Shown here: positions 1 through 8,133 of the stretch, piece after piece | How the letters are laid out: the number at the start of each line of letters is the position of its first letter | Position numbering within the stretch: the stretch's first letter is position 1 | Source of the DNA: JBBQFC01 sp038321615 | GTDB taxonomy: Bacteria; Bacteroidota; Bacteroidia; Flavobacteriales_D; Cryomorphaceae | Assembly (NCBI GenBank): GCA_038321615.1 | Contig: JBBQFC010000030.1 | Location: 1 to 39,812 of the forward strand | DNA: 39,812 nt | Reading direction: 5' to 3' | Program-made: the position numbers and the translations under genes | Notes under the pieces: generated by a model | What the model was told of the DNA's origin: nothing | What the model saw: the letters and a program-made list of their open reading frames with translations, nothing else | Database searches by the model: none

Positions 1-55
1 GGGAAGGAATTGGGTGTGCTGGATATGGTGTAAATCACAGTTATTCATTTTTGCA

Positions 56-95
56 GCCAAATCAGCAATTGAATTGCGGATTTGGCCACTTTTTT
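56..95 (+). terminator. Intrinsic terminator upstream of the ATPase gene
   Basis: An 8-bp stem (GCCAAATC at 56-63 with GATTTGGC at 79-86) encloses a second stem (GCAATT at 65-70 with AATTGC at 72-77). A run of six T follows at 90-95. It would end transcription of a gene lying left of the window. It also covers the TTG at 82 that opens the longest reading frame of the next gene, which argues for the ATG at 109 as the real start. Confidence 0.75.
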
Positions 96-97
96 GC

Positions 98-105
98 TAT
101 TTTCG
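98..105 (+). promoter_or_regulatory. Possible -7 box of the ATPase gene
   Basis: TATTTTCG is one base from the Bacteroidota -7 consensus TAnnTTTG and ends three bases before the ATG at 109. No convincing -33 element was found at the normal spacing. If used, the mRNA would have almost no leader. Confidence 0.35.
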
Positions 106-108
106 TGT

Positions 109-1269
109 ATGATTGCACGTCATTTATACGGAAAACTAAAAGCTTTGGGAGAAAAATTTCCTGTGATATTCGTAACGGGGCCAAGGCAAAGCGGTAAAAC
201 AACCCTAATTAAATCGGCATTTACCGATTTGAGCTATGTAAGCTTAGAAGACCCTGACTCGCGGCTCATAGCGCAAGAAGATCCGCGAGGTTTTTTGGCT
301 AATTATCCACAAGGAGCCATTCTTGATGAAGTGCAACGCGTGCCTAATTTATTCTCATATATTCAAACGATAGTTGACTCCACCGACGCGAAATTTATTC
401 TGTCGGGCTCTCAGAATTTTTTGGTTTTGGAAGCCATATCTCAAAGTCTTGCAGGAAGAGCTGCCGTTCTAACCCTTTTGCCCCTGAGTTTGGCGGAATT
501 GTCGGATGCCGAATTCCGTTTTGACTCCTACGAGCAAGCCATTTTTCAAGGGTTCTATCCGAGACTTTATAAAGGGATAATTGAACCTTCAGATTTCTAT
601 CCTTCCTACATCAATACCAACGTTGAACGGGACATAAGGCAAATTCAAAATATTGAGAATATGACTGCCTTTAGTTCTTTCTTACAGCTTTGCGCTGGCA
701 GAATTGGCTCGCTCGTCAACTACCAATCGCTTGCTACAGACGCCGGTATAAGCCCAAATACTGCGAAGGCTTGGGTAAAGTTGTTGGAGGCGATTTACAT
801 TATACACCTTGTGCAGCCGCACCACAAAAATTTTAATAAGCGCATTATAAAAAGTCCGAAACTCTACTTTTACGATACAGGTTTGGCCTGCTCGCTTCTG
901 CGAATTGAAAATCACACCCAAGTGGCATCCCATTACCTTAAAGGAAACCTATTCGAAAATTTGGTAATCAATGAATTTCTAAAATACCGTTTTAATAAGG
1001 GCCTACGCAGCCATACTTATTTTTGGCAAGGGAAGAATAACAAAGAAATCGACCTAATAATCGATCAAGGCGAAAACTTGCTCCCTTTTGAAATAAAATC
1101 GTCGCGAACAAAAAATCCCAGTCTCCTGCGAAATTTACAGCTCTGGCAAAAAATGGCGGGCACCCCAAGCGAAGATTTAAATCTGATTTACGGCGGTGAA
1201 GATGATCTACAAACGAAAGATGGAAAATACATTTCGTGGCGGATGCTCGAAGGGACGGAGTTTTATTGA
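109..1269 (+). CDS. ATP-binding protein, AAA ATPase with DUF4143-type C-terminal half
   Basis: This is a predicted P-loop ATPase of the AAA_14/DUF4143 family (386 residues from the ATG at 109). The Walker A motif GPRQSGKTT lies near residue 25, the Walker B motif ILDEVQ near residue 70, and the sensor-like segment SGSQNFL near residue 100. The second half carries the DUF4143 pattern: a winged-helix-like stretch, KLYFYDTGLACSLL, and a PD-(D/E)XK-like end (EIDLIID then FEIKSS). That end resembles a restriction-endonuclease fold, but nuclease activity is unproven. Such genes are usually solitary, vary between strains and have no established function. The gene sits behind a terminator, so it is probably its own transcription unit. 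The family call is firm; the cellular role is unknown. Confidence 0.85.
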   Translation: MIARHLYGKLKALGEKFPVIFVTGPRQSGKTTLIKSAFTDLSYVSLEDPDSRLIAQEDPRGFLANYPQGAILDEVQRVPNLFSYIQTIVDSTDAKFILSGSQNFLVLEAISQSLAGRAAVLTLLPLSLAELSDAEFRFDSYEQAIFQGFYPRLYKGIIEPSDFYPSYINTNVERDIRQIQNIENMTAFSSFLQLCAGRIGSLVNYQSLATDAGISPNTAKAWVKLLEAIYIIHLVQPHHKNFNKRIIKSPKLYFYDTGLACSLLRIENHTQVASHYLKGNLFENLVINEFLKYRFNKGLRSHTYFWQGKNNKEIDLIIDQGENLLPFEIKSSRTKNPSLLRNLQLWQKMAGTPSEDLNLIYGGEDDLQTKDGKYISWRMLEGTEFY

Positions 1270-1498
1270 TTTTTGAATGGTGCAACTAGTATTGGAACTG
1301 CTGTAATGGCCTTGAAGTTGATTGTATTTTAAGAACCCAAAATTGCTAAGCGATATCTGAAAAATTGATAAGGCCGACATTTTTTTACGGAATAGTCGTC
1401 CTTTGATATTTGATTTAATCGCGCAGGACTGAGATTTCCCACTTGCTATTTCTCTGAAAAAAGCAAAGCGAATGGAAGAAGTTATCAACAATACTTGG

Positions 1499-1525
1499 TT
1501 CTTTCTTTCTTTCTTTCTTTCTTTC
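1499..1525. repeat. CTTT tetranucleotide microsatellite
   Basis: Six full CTTT units plus a final C run without interruption from 1501 to 1525, preceded by TT. The tract ends 26 bp before the ATG of the secreted protein at 1552, so it lies in the expected promoter or 5' leader. It is the only clear multi-unit short tandem repeat noticed in the window. Confidence 0.9.
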
Positions 1526-1551
1526 GCTTTCACACTTTAATCCCTAAAATT

Positions 1552-1917
1552 ATGAAAGCTTTTGGACTAATTACTGTTTTGTCATTACTCTCTTTTACGA
1601 TAACTGCACAATCTAATAACTGGGCAATTGATAGCAAAGCATCCTGCGCTGCTGATGTTATTGTTTATTGCAGTGGTTCGGATATTCAATCCTTTACCAT
1701 TCAGCCCAACACTGTCGAGAACGGGAGTTGCCCTTCAGGCGAATACCCTTGTTCGGTAAAAATCGTTATTTCTGGGAACACCGAAATTATCGAATATAAT
1801 GGTTATGTAAATGGTTGTGGTGGATCGTCCGCATTATCAGGGTACAATTGCTGGGAAATTTCTGGTGGCTGGCAAGATTACTTCACCGAATATCGAATGG
1901 CTTTTGCCAAACTTTAG
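1552..1917 (+). CDS. Small secreted cysteine-containing protein, unknown function
   Basis: The family is not recognised. The ATG at 1552 is chosen because it gives a clean signal peptide (MKAFGLITVLSLLSF, then TITAQ as the likely cleavage region) on a 121-residue protein; the TTG at 1495 would translate the microsatellite. The mature part contains six cysteines, spread in the order SC, YC, SC, PC, GC, NC, which suggests disulfide bonds after export. No T9SS tail, transmembrane segment or catalytic motif is visible. The next gene starts 31 bp downstream on the same strand and is also exported, so the two are probably co-transcribed. Confidence 0.65.
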   Translation: MKAFGLITVLSLLSFTITAQSNNWAIDSKASCAADVIVYCSGSDIQSFTIQPNTVENGSCPSGEYPCSVKIVISGNTEIIEYNGYVNGCGGSSALSGYNCWEISGGWQDYFTEYRMAFAKL

Positions 1918-1948
1918 AAAAGCCACTTTGAAGAAGGAATCGAAACGT

Positions 1949-3889
1949 ATGAGAAAGTGCTATCATGTATATCTTTTGTTTGCTATCTTTCTAATTTCGA
2001 GTCCTGATTTGACCGCTCAGCCAGAGCTTTCCTATCTGCGTGTATTTGATAACTCTGGTTTTTTAAATGCATTTCAGCCCTATAATTTCCTCAGCTCCGA
2101 AGATATTTATATAACACGGTGGCGGTATGACGAAAACCCTGGTTTTCCCTTCGTATGGAATTCTAATCAGCCGCTTCCCATGTCTTTTCCAGCACAGGAG
2201 GACGCAGAAGCTTTCATTTTCTATGGAAGTGATTTAGGAGTAATAGGCAAAATAGATTTTAATCAAACGCCTATAATCAACAAATCGATTTCTGCCTTTG
2301 GTGAGGATGTCCTAATGTTTTTCGGATCTAATTCCACCTTGAATGATCCATTATTAAGTTTTCCGGCAATTGAGAACCAATCTGGAAATGAGGGCAGCGA
2401 GTTTCGACTTATTCGTGTTTCGCCAACTCAGAATACGGCATCTGAACTGATGGATATCCGCTCCTTTACTCCTAGTTCGAATAGTATGCCATACCCAGGT
2501 TACCGAGACGCTACCGCCACGTCGACAGTTATACCGCAGGGATTCGCTACAGCAACGCTGGTTAATCAAGGCCTGCATATTTCAGCCCTGAGCCTAGATA
2601 CAGAGCAGCACCTTAATGGCACCTTAGAGTTTAGTCCACTGCTTGAACATGCGGGCTACCTTTGGTTGTCAACAGATTTGCAGACGGGAGTAACAGAAGG
2701 TATCCCAATAGTAAGCAGTGCGGGAAATCACAGCTCCTATGCCATGTATGCTGGGTATAATGGGCAGAGCTTGGCGCATTTTGGGGTGGTACGGGGGCAC
2801 GACGTGAAGGTAAGTCCGTCTGGGCCACATTGGATGACGTTCCTTGGCGATTCACTTTATTATACTTATGTATCCAAACTCGGTAGCGATGGCGCACTGG
2901 AATGGATTACCGCAATTTCAGGCCTGAACAATAAAATTAATGACACCATATCCACCATTCCTGGCGATTCATTTTTAGCTCAATTGGCTACTTCCATTTA
3001 TGGCTACTTTCCTTTTCAAGATTATTCTGTATTTAATTACAGAACCTTCTCTAGACTAGCCTTGGGCGATTCACTCTTGTACATAGATATTTGGGGAGAA
3101 GAGAATATGGTAGCGAACGCTACTCTAAACATTTTGGATCAAGTGGCGCTCGATCGGATCGCAATTACCAAGGTTTCCGATGCAGGTGCTCCCTTGGTGG
3201 AGCTGAGCGCCAATCTTCCAAAAACGGCGAATTTCGTAACGGATATTTTTGATTTCGGCGAACATATTGCTTGGACTTTCAATCACGAATCTTTGAATGA
3301 CACTACTTACGCATTTAGCTACAAAGAAGGAGCCGGTGCTGGTCAAATATTGCCTGTTGATTTACCGGCTGGCATAGGAGCGAGCATATTATGGCTTGAT
3401 CATGATCTCAAAATCCAAGATCATTGGGTTATCCGTGTAGAGGAAGGTTCAACGGGTCGAATTAATATTCGTGGGGTTTCTCCTTTTGGTACAGATACCA
3501 TTTTGATTCAGGGAGTCTGTAAAGGAAATGTAATCTCTAGTTTTGAAATTGGCACTTCATCGGAGTTACAAGAGCTCAGTACCAATGATGGATTTATGGC
3601 TTTTTACCACCAACAAGGGTTTCTAAATACTTTGGATCAACCCAGTATGCTACCCTATTCTAAGGTTTTTCCAAACCCGAGTAAGGGTGAACTTCATCTA
3701 CAGGCATCTCAAGGAGGGCACATTCAATCTTGGGCAATCTTCGATATTTCCGGCAGGGTAGTCCTTTCGGGAAAGGCAGCAGAGACAGATGTCGACATTC
3801 ATTTGAATGTGCCGAATGGCGTTTATATTATCGAAATAACAGTAGCTACCGAAAAAGTAGAACGTCATAAACTTGTCATCTCTGATTAG
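1949..3889 (+). CDS. T9SS type A sorting-domain protein, large secreted or surface protein
   Basis: A 646-residue protein predicted to cross the outer membrane by type IX secretion. The ATG at 1949 gives a signal peptide (MRKCYHVYLLFAIFLISS). The longer frame from 1811 would overlap the previous gene and bury that signal. The last 75 or so residues form a Por_Secre_tail (TIGR04183-like) domain: FPNPSKGELHL, then DISGRVVLSG, then NGVYIIEITV and a basic end. The central 540 residues are rich in Ser, Asp and aromatic residues and look like beta structure, but show no catalytic motif or known adhesion repeat that I recognise. Export is supported; the activity of the passenger domain is unknown. 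Confidence 0.85.
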   Translation: MRKCYHVYLLFAIFLISSPDLTAQPELSYLRVFDNSGFLNAFQPYNFLSSEDIYITRWRYDENPGFPFVWNSNQPLPMSFPAQEDAEAFIFYGSDLGVIGKIDFNQTPIINKSISAFGEDVLMFFGSNSTLNDPLLSFPAIENQSGNEGSEFRLIRVSPTQNTASELMDIRSFTPSSNSMPYPGYRDATATSTVIPQGFATATLVNQGLHISALSLDTEQHLNGTLEFSPLLEHAGYLWLSTDLQTGVTEGIPIVSSAGNHSSYAMYAGYNGQSLAHFGVVRGHDVKVSPSGPHWMTFLGDSLYYTYVSKLGSDGALEWITAISGLNNKINDTISTIPGDSFLAQLATSIYGYFPFQDYSVFNYRTFSRLALGDSLLYIDIWGEENMVANATLNILDQVALDRIAITKVSDAGAPLVELSANLPKTANFVTDIFDFGEHIAWTFNHESLNDTTYAFSYKEGAGAGQILPVDLPAGIGASILWLDHDLKIQDHWVIRVEEGSTGRINIRGVSPFGTDTILIQGVCKGNVISSFEIGTSSELQELSTNDGFMAFYHQQGFLNTLDQPSMLPYSKVFPNPSKGELHLQASQGGHIQSWAIFDISGRVVLSGKAAETDVDIHLNVPNGVYIIEITVATEKVERHKLVISD

Positions 3890-4024
3890 ATTTGCAGGGC
3901 AGCTGAGAAGTGCCTTGCGACGATTAGAATCGTTCAAATCGCGGCAGCCTTGACTGGAGACGTTTTCGTTCGATCGAAATTAGGTAGGCTGTGAACGGTT
4001 TCCTCAATAAATATCTTCTTAACC

Positions 4025-4056
4025 TTTTGTGCAAAAGAAAAAACTAACTATCTTCG
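4025..4056 (+). promoter_or_regulatory. Promoter of rplM-rpsI
   Basis: A -33 element (TTTTG at 4025-4029) and a -7 element (TATCTTCG at 4049-4056, one base off TAnnTTTG) are separated by 19 bp, the spacing typical of Bacteroidota sigma-A promoters. The -33 lies inside a short palindrome, CTTTTG-TG-CAAAAG (4024-4037). The predicted leader before the GTG at 4102 is about 40 nt. Confidence 0.65.
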
Positions 4057-4101
4057 CAGCCCCAATTCGGGAGCATGTGATAGCTAAATAGCTCAACTAC
4101 A

Positions 4102-4557
4102 GTGGATACATTAAGTTATAAAACCATCTCGGCCAATCGCGAAACCGCCGATAAGAAATGGATTTTGGTCGATGCCGAAGGGCAACGACTCGGACGATTT
4201 GCCAGTAAAGTGGCTAAAATCATTCGCGGAAAGCATAAAACCAATTTCACACCCCACGCAGATTGTGGCGATTATGTGATTGTGGTGAACGCTGAAAAAA
4301 TTGTTCTTACCGGCAATAAAATGCAGGACAAAGAATACATCCGTCATACCGGGTACCCAGGCGGTCAGCGCATGGTGAAAGCAGTCGATCTGCTCCAGCG
4401 CAAGCCGATTGCCATGGTAGAAAAAGCCGTGAAAGGGATGCTCCCCAAGAATAAACTGGGCTACCAGCTCTACACTAACCTTCGTGTATTCGAAGGTCCG
4501 GAGCATACCCATGAAGCCCAACAGCCAGAAAAATTAGATCTCAATACAATCAAGTAA
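4102..4557 (+). CDS. rplM: 50S ribosomal protein L13
   Basis: L13 is an early-assembling protein of the large ribosomal subunit. The 151-residue product shows the family landmarks: WILVDAEGQRLGRFAS near the start, FTPHADCGDYVIVVNA near residue 50, and the conserved HTGYPGG segment near residue 80. The GTG at 4102 begins MDTLSYKTISAN, the usual Bacteroidota L13 N-terminus, so the non-ATG start is accepted. The stop overlaps the rpsI start by one base (TAATG), giving translational coupling of L13 and S9, a gene pair conserved across bacteria. Confidence 0.97.
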   Translation: MDTLSYKTISANRETADKKWILVDAEGQRLGRFASKVAKIIRGKHKTNFTPHADCGDYVIVVNAEKIVLTGNKMQDKEYIRHTGYPGGQRMVKAVDLLQRKPIAMVEKAVKGMLPKNKLGYQLYTNLRVFEGPEHTHEAQQPEKLDLNTIK

Positions 4558-4943
4558 TGGAAGTGATCAACACCCTCGGCCGACGCAAGACCTCTGTAGC
4601 CCGCATCTTTATGCGCAATGGTACAGGTTCGGTAATCGTAAACGGCCGCGATTTTAAAGAATATTTTCCCACTATGCCGCTCCAGTATCGCGTGCACCAA
4701 CCCTTTATGCTTACCGAAACTACCGGCAAATACGACGTAGTGGTAAACGTGAAAGGCGGGGGTATCACCGGTCAAATCGAAGCTGTGCGTTTGGGAATCT
4801 CGCGCGCACTTGTGGAAGTAGATGCGGAGTGGAAAAGCAAACTTCGCGCAGAAGGCCTCCTTACCCGCGATCCACGAATGGTGGAGCGTAAGAAATTTGG
4901 TCAACCCAAAGCGCGTAAGAAATTTCAGTTTAGTAAGCGTTAA
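4557..4943 (+). CDS. rpsI: 30S ribosomal protein S9
   Basis: S9 is a small-subunit head protein whose basic C-terminal tail reaches the P-site tRNA. The 128-residue product begins with the family signature LGRRKTSVARIF, contains the GGGITGQ segment near residue 65, and ends in the conserved basic tail ending KKFQFSKR, of which the final Lys-Arg is the tRNA-contacting end. It is coupled to rplM by a one-base overlap. Confidence 0.97.
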   Translation: MEVINTLGRRKTSVARIFMRNGTGSVIVNGRDFKEYFPTMPLQYRVHQPFMLTETTGKYDVVVNVKGGGITGQIEAVRLGISRALVEVDAEWKSKLRAEGLLTRDPRMVERKKFGQPKARKKFQFSKR

Positions 4944-4970
4944 TACCTGCGCTTGTTTAGTATCTAAATT

Positions 4971-5009
4971 GACGGGACCTCTCTTGAGAGCTACCCGTCG
5001 ATTGTTTTT
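4971..5009 (+). terminator. Hairpin with T-tract between rpsI and rpsB
   Basis: GACGGG (4971-4976) pairs with CCCGTC (4994-4999), and an inner stem CTCT (4981-4984) pairs with AGAG (4987-4990). The sequence GATTGTTTTT follows. It may terminate rplM-rpsI transcripts, or serve as an attenuator or S2-binding leader for rpsB, whose ATG is 37 bases past the stem. The sequence alone does not separate these roles. Confidence 0.6.
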
Positions 5010-5036
5010 AATCAGAATGTAAACTCAAACAGTAGT

Positions 5037-5801
5037 ATGTCTCAAAATCCAAACGATGCCCGCTTTCAGGAAATGCTAGAAGCAGGCGTTCACTTCGGCC
5101 ACCTTACCCGAAAGTGGAATCCCAACATGGCTCCTTACATCTTCGACGAGAAGAAAGGGATCCATATTATTGACCTTAACAAAACTACCGTAAAGCTCGA
5201 CGAGGCCTGCAAAGCCGTCCGTCAAGTGGCTCGCTCGGGGAAGCGTATTCTTTTTGTTGCTACCAAGAAGCAAGCGAAGAATATAATCGAAGAGAAAATT
5301 AAACCGACCGGTATGCCTTATATCACCGAGCGCTGGAGCGGTGGAATGCTTACCAACTTTGCTACAATCCGCAAAGCAGTGCGCAAAATGTCGAACATCG
5401 ATAAGATGATCACCGATGGTACCATGTTGACACTTTCGAAACGTGAGCGTCTCCAGATATCCCGTCAGCGCGACAAACTCGAGAAGAACCTAGGTAGTAT
5501 TGCCGACCTTACGCGTATCCCATCGGCTATCTTTATCGTCGATATCAATAAAGAGAAAATCGCCCTGGCGGAAGCCAAAAAATTGAATATCACCACCTTT
5601 GGGATGGTCGATACCAATAGCGACCCTACAAAAGTTGATTTTGCCATACCATCAAATGATGATGCGTCAAAATCAATTGCCGTTATACTCGATCGCATAG
5701 CTGCTGCTATTCTAGAAGGTCTGGAGGAACGCAAAACTACTAAAGACAAGCCCGAAGGCGACAAGGCTGAGAATGCCGAAGCCGAAGTAGCCGGAGCTTA
5801 A
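5037..5801 (+). CDS. rpsB: 30S ribosomal protein S2
   Basis: S2 joins the small subunit late and is needed for S1 recruitment in species that have S1. The 254-residue protein has the expected signatures: LEAGVHFGHLTRKWNPNM near residue 15, TERWSGGMLTNF near residue 97 and FGMVDTNSDPTKVDF near residue 190. The last 25 residues are an acidic, low-complexity tail (KDKPEGDKAENAEAEVAGA), longer than in E. coli. tsf follows after 28 bp, the conserved rpsB-tsf pair. Confidence 0.97.
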   Translation: MSQNPNDARFQEMLEAGVHFGHLTRKWNPNMAPYIFDEKKGIHIIDLNKTTVKLDEACKAVRQVARSGKRILFVATKKQAKNIIEEKIKPTGMPYITERWSGGMLTNFATIRKAVRKMSNIDKMITDGTMLTLSKRERLQISRQRDKLEKNLGSIADLTRIPSAIFIVDINKEKIALAEAKKLNITTFGMVDTNSDPTKVDFAIPSNDDASKSIAVILDRIAAAILEGLEERKTTKDKPEGDKAENAEAEVAGA

Positions 5802-5829
5802 TTCCAAAACTTTTCCAATATCTGAAATT

Positions 5830-6660
5830 ATGAATATTACTGCTGCCGACGTAAATAAACTGAGAAAGCAAACCGGAGCCGGAATGATGGACTGTAAAAA
5901 TGCCTTGGTAGAAGCCAACGGCGATTTTGAAGCAGCCGTGGATATACTCCGTAAAAAAGGTCAGAAGATCGCTGCCAAGCGAAGCGACCGCGACGCTAGT
6001 GAAGGCGTGGTTCTCGCCAAAAATTCAGCCGATGGTGCTTACGGTGCCCTTGTTGTGTTAAATTGCGAAACAGACTTTGTGGCTAAGAACGAGGACTTTA
6101 CACGCTTTGCCGAGAATATACTCGACATAGCCATAGCCAAAAAGCCAGTAAGCCTCGATGCTTTGAAGGCGCTTCCATATATGGAGAGCGGCATGACAAT
6201 CGAGGAGAAAATAACGGAACAGACCGGTGTAATTGGCGAAAAACTAGACCTTTCGGCTTACGAAACGGTACAAGCAGGAAGCGTGGTGAGCTACGTTCAC
6301 CCGGGCAATAGGCTTGCTTCGATTGTAGGCTTGAGTCTTGCCGGAAACTACAGCGAAGTAGGCCGAGATGTGGCTATGCAAGTAGCTGCTATGGCGCCTG
6401 TATCGCTCGATGAGAAGGATGTGCCGCAAGATGTAATAGCCCGGGAAATCGAAATTGGCCGCGATATGGCCATTCAAGAAGGAAAACCCGCTGAGATGGC
6501 CGATAAAATAGCCATTGGTCGCCTGAACAAATTTTATCAAGAAAACACCTTGTTGAACCAAGCTTTTATAAAGGACAACAAGAAATCGATCAAGCAATAC
6601 CTAAGTGAATCGGAGAAAGGCTTGAGCGTAACTTCATTCAAGCGTTACTCCCTGAGCTAA
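5830..6660 (+). CDS. tsf: Elongation factor Ts
   Basis: EF-Ts is the guanine-nucleotide exchange factor of EF-Tu. The 276-residue protein opens with the UBA-like domain (VNKLRKQTGAGMMDCKNAL) and carries the TDFVAKNEDF motif near residue 80, which is the EF-Tu contact that displaces the Mg ion. The rest is the dimerisation and core region of normal length for Bacteroidota. It is the last gene of the rpsB-tsf unit and is followed directly by a strong terminator. Confidence 0.97.
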   Translation: MNITAADVNKLRKQTGAGMMDCKNALVEANGDFEAAVDILRKKGQKIAAKRSDRDASEGVVLAKNSADGAYGALVVLNCETDFVAKNEDFTRFAENILDIAIAKKPVSLDALKALPYMESGMTIEEKITEQTGVIGEKLDLSAYETVQAGSVVSYVHPGNRLASIVGLSLAGNYSEVGRDVAMQVAAMAPVSLDEKDVPQDVIAREIEIGRDMAIQEGKPAEMADKIAIGRLNKFYQENTLLNQAFIKDNKKSIKQYLSESEKGLSVTSFKRYSLS

Positions 6661-6675
6661 TCGCAATGAGCAATC

Positions 6676-6710
6676 AAAAAGGAGAGACCGTAGTTCTCTC
6701 CTTTTTTTTT
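6676..6710 (+). terminator. Intrinsic terminator of rpsB-tsf
   Basis: GGAGAG (6681-6686) pairs with CTCTCC (6696-6701) around a 9-base loop, extended by a 5' A-run pairing with the 3' T-run. Nine T in a row (6702-6710) follow. It starts 16 bp after the tsf stop and separates the operon from pyrH. Confidence 0.92.
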
Positions 6711-6748
6711 GATAATTTTCGCCAACCTTATCATGGACTACTGAAAAG

Positions 6749-7456
6749 ATGAAGTATAAACGCATTTTACTCAAACTGAGCGGAGAAGCCCTGATGGGCG
6801 AGAAGCAATTCGGAATAGACAACGATCGATTGGCCCAGTACAGCCGAGAGATAAAAGACATCACCGACATGGGGGTAGAGCTTGCCATCGTAATTGGTGG
6901 CGGAAATATCTTCAGGGGTGTACAAGCGGCAGCAGGCGGCATGGAGCGCACCCAAGGCGATTATATGGGAATGCTGGCCACCGTTATCAATGGTATGGCG
7001 TTGCAATCGTCGCTCGAAGCGCTCGATTTAAAGACCCGGCTGATGTCGGCCATAAAAATGGAGCAAGTAGCCGAGTCGTTCATCCGTCGCCGCGCAGTGC
7101 GCCATCTGGAAAAAGGGAGAATAGTAATTTTCGGTGCCGGTACAGGCAACCCCTATTTCACCACCGATTCGGCAGCCGCCTTGCGAGCCATAGAGATCGA
7201 AGCCGACGTAATACTCAAAGGTACGCGGGTAGATGGCATTTACACCGCAGATCCCGAAAAGGACCTAACAGCCACCCGATACAGCACGATCACTTTCAGC
7301 GAAGTTTATGAAAAAGGCCTGAACGTAATGGATTTAACGGCTTTCACGCTTTGCAATGAGAATAAATTGCCCATTATCGTTTTTGATATTAATGCGCCCG
7401 GCAACCTGCGCCGCGTGGTGGAAGGTGAAGAGGTGGGAACGCTGGTAAATTTTTAA
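6749..7456 (+). CDS. pyrH: UMP kinase
   Basis: PyrH phosphorylates UMP to UDP with ATP in pyrimidine nucleotide synthesis and belongs to the amino-acid-kinase family, unrelated to eukaryotic UMP/CMP kinases. The 235-residue product shows KRILLKLSGEALMG at the N-terminus, the glycine-rich VIGGGNIFRG near residue 50, the GTGNPYFTTDSAAALRA uridylate/ATP segment near residue 132 and KGTRVDGIYTADP near residue 155. It follows the tsf terminator; TAATTTTC at 6713-6720 is a weak -7 candidate for its own promoter. Confidence 0.97.
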   Translation: MKYKRILLKLSGEALMGEKQFGIDNDRLAQYSREIKDITDMGVELAIVIGGGNIFRGVQAAAGGMERTQGDYMGMLATVINGMALQSSLEALDLKTRLMSAIKMEQVAESFIRRRAVRHLEKGRIVIFGAGTGNPYFTTDSAAALRAIEIEADVILKGTRVDGIYTADPEKDLTATRYSTITFSEVYEKGLNVMDLTAFTLCNENKLPIIVFDINAPGNLRRVVEGEEVGTLVNF

Positions 7457-7473
7457 ATTCGCAGCTATATTCA

Positions 7474-7494
7474 CGATTTCCGCAAAGGAAATCG
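7474..7494 (+). other. Perfect 8-bp hairpin in the pyrH-frr spacer
   Basis: CGATTTCC (7474-7481) and GGAAATCG (7487-7494) are perfectly complementary around the loop GCAAA. No T-tract follows, so it is not an obvious terminator. It begins 18 bases after the pyrH stop and ends 64 bases before frr, and could act in mRNA processing or stability. Confidence 0.5.
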
Positions 7495-7558
7495 CCGATG
7501 GCCAGGGATTTCGTTTTGGATTTATAACCAGTGCGACTATTCCAAAACAAGAAATACC

Positions 7559-8122
7559 ATGAACGAAGAATTAGAATTGATCATTGATGCGGCCGAAGAA
7601 GCTATGCAGAAAGCTATCAAGCACCTCGAGGAAGAACTTGTAAAGGTGCGCGCCGGTAAGGCCAGTCCGAGTATGCTCGAAGGGGTAATGGTGGAATATT
7701 ACGGCAGTATGACTCCGCTTTCGCAAGTGGCCAATGTAAATACCCCCGACCCGCGTACCATTCGAATCCAACCTTGGGAGAAAGGATTGATTGACGCCAT
7801 CGAGAAGGCTGTACTTTACGCTAATCTGGGTTTCAATCCGCAGAATAATGGCGATGTAATTATGATCAACGTACCTGCACTTACCGAAGAGCGACGAAAA
7901 GATCTGGTTAAACGCGCTCGTGCCGAAGCAGAACATGCCAAAGTGGGTATTCGCGGTGCCCGAAAAGAAGCCAATGACGAGATCAAACAATTGCAAAAAG
8001 ATGGCCTCAGTGAAGACCTTGCGAAGGATGCGGAAGCCAAAGTTCAAAAACTTACGGACGATTACAATCGAAAAGCCGATCAGGAAGTCGATCGAAAGGA
8101 GCAGGATATCCTGACTATTTGA
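7559..8122 (+). CDS. frr: Ribosome recycling factor
   Basis: RRF, with EF-G, splits post-termination ribosomes. The 187-residue protein has the tRNA-mimic layout: a long helical domain I (KVRAGKASPSMLEG near residue 30) and the domain II signature TPLSQVANVNTPDPRTI near residue 55. A C-terminal helix follows that contains the conserved LTEERRKDLVKRARAEAE segment near residue 105. pyrH-frr order is conserved in many bacteria. An open frame of similar length on the opposite strand is a codon-bias shadow. Confidence 0.97.
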   Translation: MNEELELIIDAAEEAMQKAIKHLEEELVKVRAGKASPSMLEGVMVEYYGSMTPLSQVANVNTPDPRTIRIQPWEKGLIDAIEKAVLYANLGFNPQNNGDVIMINVPALTEERRKDLVKRARAEAEHAKVGIRGARKEANDEIKQLQKDGLSEDLAKDAEAKVQKLTDDYNRKADQEVDRKEQDILTI

Positions 8123-8133
8123 TCGCTGCATCA

